In this document: piece by piece, positions 21,217 through 24,235 of the stretch
Layout: each line of letters starts with the position of its first letter
Position numbering within the stretch: the stretch's first letter is position 1
Origin: Diplocarpon mali
Lineage: Eukaryota > Ascomycota > Leotiomycetes > Helotiales > Drepanopezizaceae
Direction of reading: 5' to 3'
Length of the DNA stretch: 24,235 bases
Assembly (NCBI GenBank): GCA_024741835.1
Contig: JAENRP010000494.1
Span: 1 to 24,235, forward strand
Notes under the pieces: generated by a model
Told to the model about the DNA's origin: nothing
Seen by the model: only the letters and a program-made list of their open reading frames with translations
The model's database searches: none
Translations under genes and position numbers: made by a program

Positions 21217-21429
21217 GGGGTGATTTTTTTTACTCCTAGGCTAGGCCTGCGAGTTGATTTTGACTTCTTAAAGGGTAGATTTCCTACTCTAGAGTAGAGC
21301 GCGCTAGCGAACTCTACTCTATTTCCTATATCTATAGGTTGATTTTTCATACGAAACTGTATATTATAACAAAAGTTATAATATTATATATATTATTAGC
21401 GAGTACCTTTAAAGGTCTCCCTAAAGGGG
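21217..21429 (+). other. CopB 3' untranslated region
   Basis: It contains a T-run, one 24-bp palindromic motif at 21231-21254 and an inverted ACTCTAGAGTAGAG-type segment near 21280-21320. It ends with the purine run AAAGGGG at 21423-21429, a good polypurine tract immediately before the LTR. Confidence 0.7.
21231..21254. repeat. 24-bp palindromic motif, CopB copy (best preserved)
   Basis: TACTCCTAGGCTAGG then CCTGCGAGT. It has the full TAGGCTAGGCCT core with both ACTC and GAGT ends, the form closest to the presumed original. Confidence 0.8.
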
Positions 21430-21679
21430 TGTATTGTAGGTATACCTATTATATATTTGTCATATAATCTGTTATATGATATATCATATATATAATATAT
21501 TATATAACTTGCTATATAACTTAGCGGCTTCGCTTAAAAGCCCGCTTACCTTAAATAGCTTGTAGTTAGAGAGCTCTTATAGAATTAAGACATCTAACAT
21601 CGTCGTTTGCACCTCATACTTCTTTGTGCCCTCTTCTAGTTTACTATTAAGTTTACTATCAGAGAACCTCCTTGCTACA
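21430..21679 (+). repeat. CopB 3' LTR (250 bp)
   Basis: It starts TGTATTGTAGG and ends CTTGCTACA, giving TGTA..TACA termini, directly after the polypurine run. It includes a very AT-rich palindromic segment (21467-21520). The 21580-21670 part keeps many CA and TG dinucleotides. Confidence 0.8.
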
Positions 21680-21684
21680 CTATA
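21680..21684. repeat. Probable target-site duplication of CopB (CTATA)
   Basis: CopA resumes here. In the uninterrupted minus-strand CopA (around 1985-2000) the same place reads TATACTATAGTATATATAAG, so CTATA is the first CopA sequence after CopB. The matching copy on the 5' side of CopB is outside the window. Confidence 0.6.
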
Positions 21685-22341
21685 GTATATATAAGACTAA
21701 ATATTGCCTTTATCATTAAGCAACTTAATTAGAATTTAAAGGATCTGACGATTTAATATAAGAATGCAATTAAGCGACTTAAAAGGTACCTTTAATTGAT
21801 AATTATATAAAAGGTAAGATATAAACTAATGAAATATATAAGCGTAAAGCTTAAGGTATATACCGATTCCGACTAGGCAAATATAAAAGGCCGGAAAAGT
21901 ATATTTAAAAGCGTAGTAATACTATATAGTAGACCTATATTATAAGGAAGTAGGAAGTAGAAATCAGTAGCTACTATAAGTATTAAAGCTAAATATATAT
22001 TAGTATCGTCTAATTGTAAGTAAGAATTATAGATCGCTTAAGTTTTAAAAGATATAGGCTTTGCTAAGTATATTAGATAAGATAGGAGTTATATTAATTT
22101 CTAAATAGATAATATAAGGTCGATTGCACTTATAAAGAATCTATACTTATATAAGTAATTAAAATATATTAATATTACTTACTACTTTATCTGCGACCTT
22201 ATTATAAAGAATAAGTTATTAATTACTTATATCTTAACCGATTGAATAGTAGTAAATAGATTTATAAAGTTATTAAAGATAATTATAAAGTTTAAAGCAT
22301 TTAAAGATATACTTAAGTTGCAAAAGGTAATAGAGGCTTAA
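21680..22341 (+). pseudogene. CopA pol 3' end (RT thumb and RNase H), interrupted by CopB
   Basis: Frame 1 starts IVYIRLNIAFIIKQLN (the copia VYTRPDI.F motif) and NLKDLTI. RNase H follows with KVYTDSD*ANIKGRKS (catalytic D of YTDSD kept), KSVATISIKAKYI, SIALIKNLYLYK and YHF-type residues. It ends at TAA 22339-22341 followed by TAG, as in the other two copies. This copy keeps more original residues than the left one. The 5' part of the gene is displaced by CopB and Gyp. Confidence 0.9.
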
Positions 22342-22645
22342 TAGGCTTAAAGACGACTCCTAGGCCTACTCCGCGAGTTAGGTTATATAGTCTTATAAAG
22401 GAAAGTTTTTAAATCGACTCTTAGGCTTAGACCGCAAGTTAAGTTATATATAGTCTTATAAAGGAACGCTTTTAGGAAAATTGACTCTTAGTCCCGCCTT
22501 GCGAGTAGAGTTTGGTAATTTTAATAAAAGTTACTATTAATTGATTGTTTTTAATTTAAAGAGATACTTAAAAGTTAGATTAGTATAAAAAGATAGTTAT
22601 TATTTTTCCGACTATAGGTCAATTGGAATAAGGTCTAAGAAAAGG
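22342..22645 (+). other. 3' untranslated region of right-hand CopA
   Basis: It holds three 24-bp palindromes, the first at 22355-22378 (GACTCCTAGGCC then TACTCCGCGAGT), followed by copies near 22415 and 22484. It ends in AAGAAAAGG, the likely polypurine tract. Confidence 0.7.
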
Positions 22646-22840
22646 TATTAAGATAAGTGATATAGCTATCACTTTAATATATTATTATATAACCCTATTA
22701 CTTAATTAGTAGGATATTAATACGTATATAGCTATAAGGAAGAAAGGGGTAACCTTCCTTCTTTAACTCTTATTAATATATCGACTATCGACCTTTAGAA
22801 GCCTCCTTTACCTACTGCGCCAACTTACTTAAGCTTAATA
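22646..22840 (+). repeat. CopA LTR (195 bp) shared by two tandem copies
   Basis: It starts TATTAAGATAAG and ends AAGCTTAATA. On the left is the pol end and polypurine tract of one CopA; on the right is the primer binding site and leader of the next. There is no second LTR and no host sequence between them. Confidence 0.9.
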
Positions 22841-22855
22841 GGTTATAAGCCTTAG
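22841..22855 (+). promoter_or_regulatory. CopA primer binding site (half initiator tRNA-Met)
   Basis: GGTTATAAGCCTTAG directly follows the LTR, identical to the site at 6829-6815. It matches the complement of the tRNA-iMet anticodon arm, GGTTATGAGCCC, apart from transitions. Confidence 0.75.
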
Positions 22856-23245
22856 ATAGACTGATAATAGATTATTGACTTCTTTTAAAAAGCACTTGCG
22901 CTATAACTATTAGTAGGAAGTTGAACGAGACTTATAGTAAGAGGTAAGCAATCGGCAAATAGGAGGTATGATTCCCTATTTGGCTAACCTATATTGCAAA
23001 AGGTGTGATTCCTTACTTTATAACCCTTTAGTACTATAAGAGGTATAATTCCTTACTTTACTATATTTTATAAGAGGTATGATTCCTTGCGTTATAGCCT
23101 AAAAACCCTTTTCGATAAGAGGACTTCCTTCCTATTTAATACTATTATAACACCTGCTATTTAATCATTTTAACCTTTCGATAGGAGGAGTACCTTTAAC
23201 TATTTAATTTATTTGATTTTAAATGCAATTCTATTTGAAACGGTA
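22856..23245 (+). other. CopA leader with four direct repeats
   Basis: The motif AAGAGGTATGATTCC occurs at 22961, 22998, 23038 and 23072, with variants AGGAGGTATG, AAAAGGTGTG and AAGAGGTATA. The spacing is 37, 40 and 34 bases. No open frame was found. It lies where gypsy and copia RNAs carry packaging signals, so a role in RNA recognition is possible (inference). Confidence 0.6.
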
Positions 23246-24235
23246 ATGGCTTCTGATTCTAATTAAAATACTAGATCTAAAGACCTCTAACTCTTTCAAA
23301 AGAATTAATAATAATAGTTCGACGATTTAAAGCTTTACTTTAAAAGTAAAGGCATCGAAATAGCGATTTAAAAGACACTTATTAAATATGCGAAAATAGC
23401 CCTTTATACTCCCTCTACTATTTCGTCTACTTCTACTTTAATAGCTAATATAACTGCTAAGGATTTGCCAGATATAGTAAATAAGTTTAGCTTAAGAGCT
23501 TTAGTAGATAATAATTAAGAATCCTAAAGGTAGATTTTAAATATAGAAAAGGAGAAGGAGTATAGGCTGGCCTTAGTTAAATATAAGCTTAAGATCAATA
23601 GAGGTTTAAGCGATAAAGATTAAGATTTTATTTAAGTTTATAATAATATAAAAATAAGATAGGATACTTTAAAAGTAAAATACTCTTAAATAACTACCTT
23701 TAATACTTAATATCTACTATAGTAGGTCACTTTATTTTAATATAGAAAAGATAAAGATAGCAAGGATATAGATATAAATATAGACTTTACTTAATCTATA
23801 TTATATAAATCGAGAAGGAGAGTAAGAGCTATAGATCTTAGGATAGCTATGACTTTTAAAGAAACTTAGCTTTTTAATTTCCTACTTAATAGCCTTCCTT
23901 TTAAGTTTGCTATTAAAAAATAATCTCTTCTTATCTAACCTAACCTTAAGATCTATAAGAAGATCGACCTCCTTTAAACTATTAAGTAAGACCTTAAAGG
24001 ATACTTTAAATCGGCAAATGCTGCGTTATAAGGTAATAATAAGCCTAAGAAGAAGAAGGAGCGTAGGACGAGCCCTTAAGCTTATTAGGGATGCTACTCC
24101 TATAATAGTACTTATAATATTACTAATTGTAAAGTTAAAAGGCAATTGATTAATATAGTTGCTAGCTTTAATATTAAGAAGCAATCGAAGCAGAAGTTAA
24201 GAAGCAAACTGCCTTTATCCTACTAAAGGCCGCAA
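23246..24235 (+). pseudogene. CopA Gag, 330 codons, RIP-decayed, cut by window end
   Basis: ATG at 23246 gives MASDSN*NTRSKDL, which aligns with ATA-started IASDSDRNTRPRDL at 6423 on the minus strand, so this is the true start. Gag features: FDDLKLYFKSKGIEI, a Ser/Thr-rich segment (TPSTISSTSTLIANI), EKEYRLALVKYKLKINRGLS, and a basic stretch NKPKKKKERRTSP followed by GCYSYNSTYNITNCK. That last segment looks like a degraded zinc knuckle (one Y in place of C and one N in place of H). It then reads INIVASFNIKK up to the window end. The frame is intact, with only TAA/TAG stops. Confidence 0.88.

Larger units (their letters stand above)
19747..21679 (+). mobile_element. CopB, 3' part of a second Ty1/copia family
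   Basis: It holds RT, RNase H, a 3' UTR and a 250-bp LTR. The 5' part is absent because Gyp is inserted in the RT. Its own insertion site is inside the RT of the right-hand CopA, where CopA resumes at 21680 with CTATA. Confidence 0.88.
21680..22840 (+). mobile_element. CopA, right-hand copy, 3' end with LTR
   Basis: RT end, RNase H, 3' UTR and LTR are in the same order as at 1-1007. The LTR at 22646-22840 leads straight into the 5' part of another CopA. Confidence 0.88.
22841..24235 (+). mobile_element. CopA, second tandem copy, 5' part, cut by window end
   Basis: Primer binding site, leader and Gag, matching 6829-5435 of the minus-strand copy in order and spacing. Confidence 0.88.

Noticed and set aside
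23907..24149. Open frame of 80 codons, plus strand
   Set aside because: It is in frame 3, overlapping the CopA Gag in frame 2, which aligns with the second Gag copy at 5435-6423. It is a shadow.
1..24235. Mitochondrial or bacterial low-GC genome
   Set aside because: The content is eukaryotic LTR retrotransposons, and the loss of CA/TG in favour of TA fits RIP in nuclear fungal DNA. No organelle genes were seen.

Overview
The window looks like a heavily mutated, AT-rich repeat block from a filamentous ascomycete fungus. I found no host gene, no tRNA or rRNA gene and no intact coding sequence. Almost all of it is LTR retrotransposon sequence carrying the signature of repeat-induced point mutation (RIP). 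TpA is in large excess, and CpA and TpG are nearly absent: the first 60 bases hold 13 TpA, one CpA and no TpG. The stops in the decayed genes are nearly all TAA or TAG where CAA, CAG or TGG would be expected. Start codons have turned from ATG to ATA, and reading frames stay in register for more than 1,600 codons. The genus cannot be told from this sequence.

Four element families are present, named here for reference. CopA is a Ty1/copia element with a 195-bp LTR and a Gag-Pol of 1,696 codons. CopB is a second copia family with a 250-bp LTR, of which only the 3' part is present. CopC is a third copia family, a complete 7,997-bp element with 299-bp LTRs and a TTGGC target duplication. Gyp is a Ty3/gypsy element on the minus strand, seen in two pieces.

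Layout: 1-1007, 3' end of a plus-strand CopA; 1008-7024, minus-strand CopA; 7025-9351, protease and start of reverse transcriptase of Gyp (minus); 9352-17348, complete CopC (plus); 17349-19746, gag, leader and 5' LTR of Gyp (minus); 19747-21679, 3' part of CopB (plus); 21680-22840, 3' end of a CopA (plus); 22841-24235, 5' end of another CopA (plus) that shares the single LTR at 22646-22840.

The junctions resolve as nested insertions. CopB went into the RT of the right-hand CopA. Gyp went into the RT of CopB. CopC went into Gyp between gag and protease, and removing CopC plus one TTGGC restores the Gyp frame exactly. The minus-strand CopA went into the RT of Gyp. The left plus-strand CopA went into the 3' LTR of that minus-strand CopA, which makes a 1.84-kb inverted repeat.

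The most unusual feature is a 24-bp imperfect palindrome of the form ACTC..GAGT around TAGGCTAGGCCT. It occurs as an in-frame tandem array inside the CopA polyprotein (10 units at 48/39-bp spacing), three times in each CopA 3' UTR, once in the CopB 3' UTR and four times in Gyp. These are three otherwise unrelated families. I did not find it in CopC.
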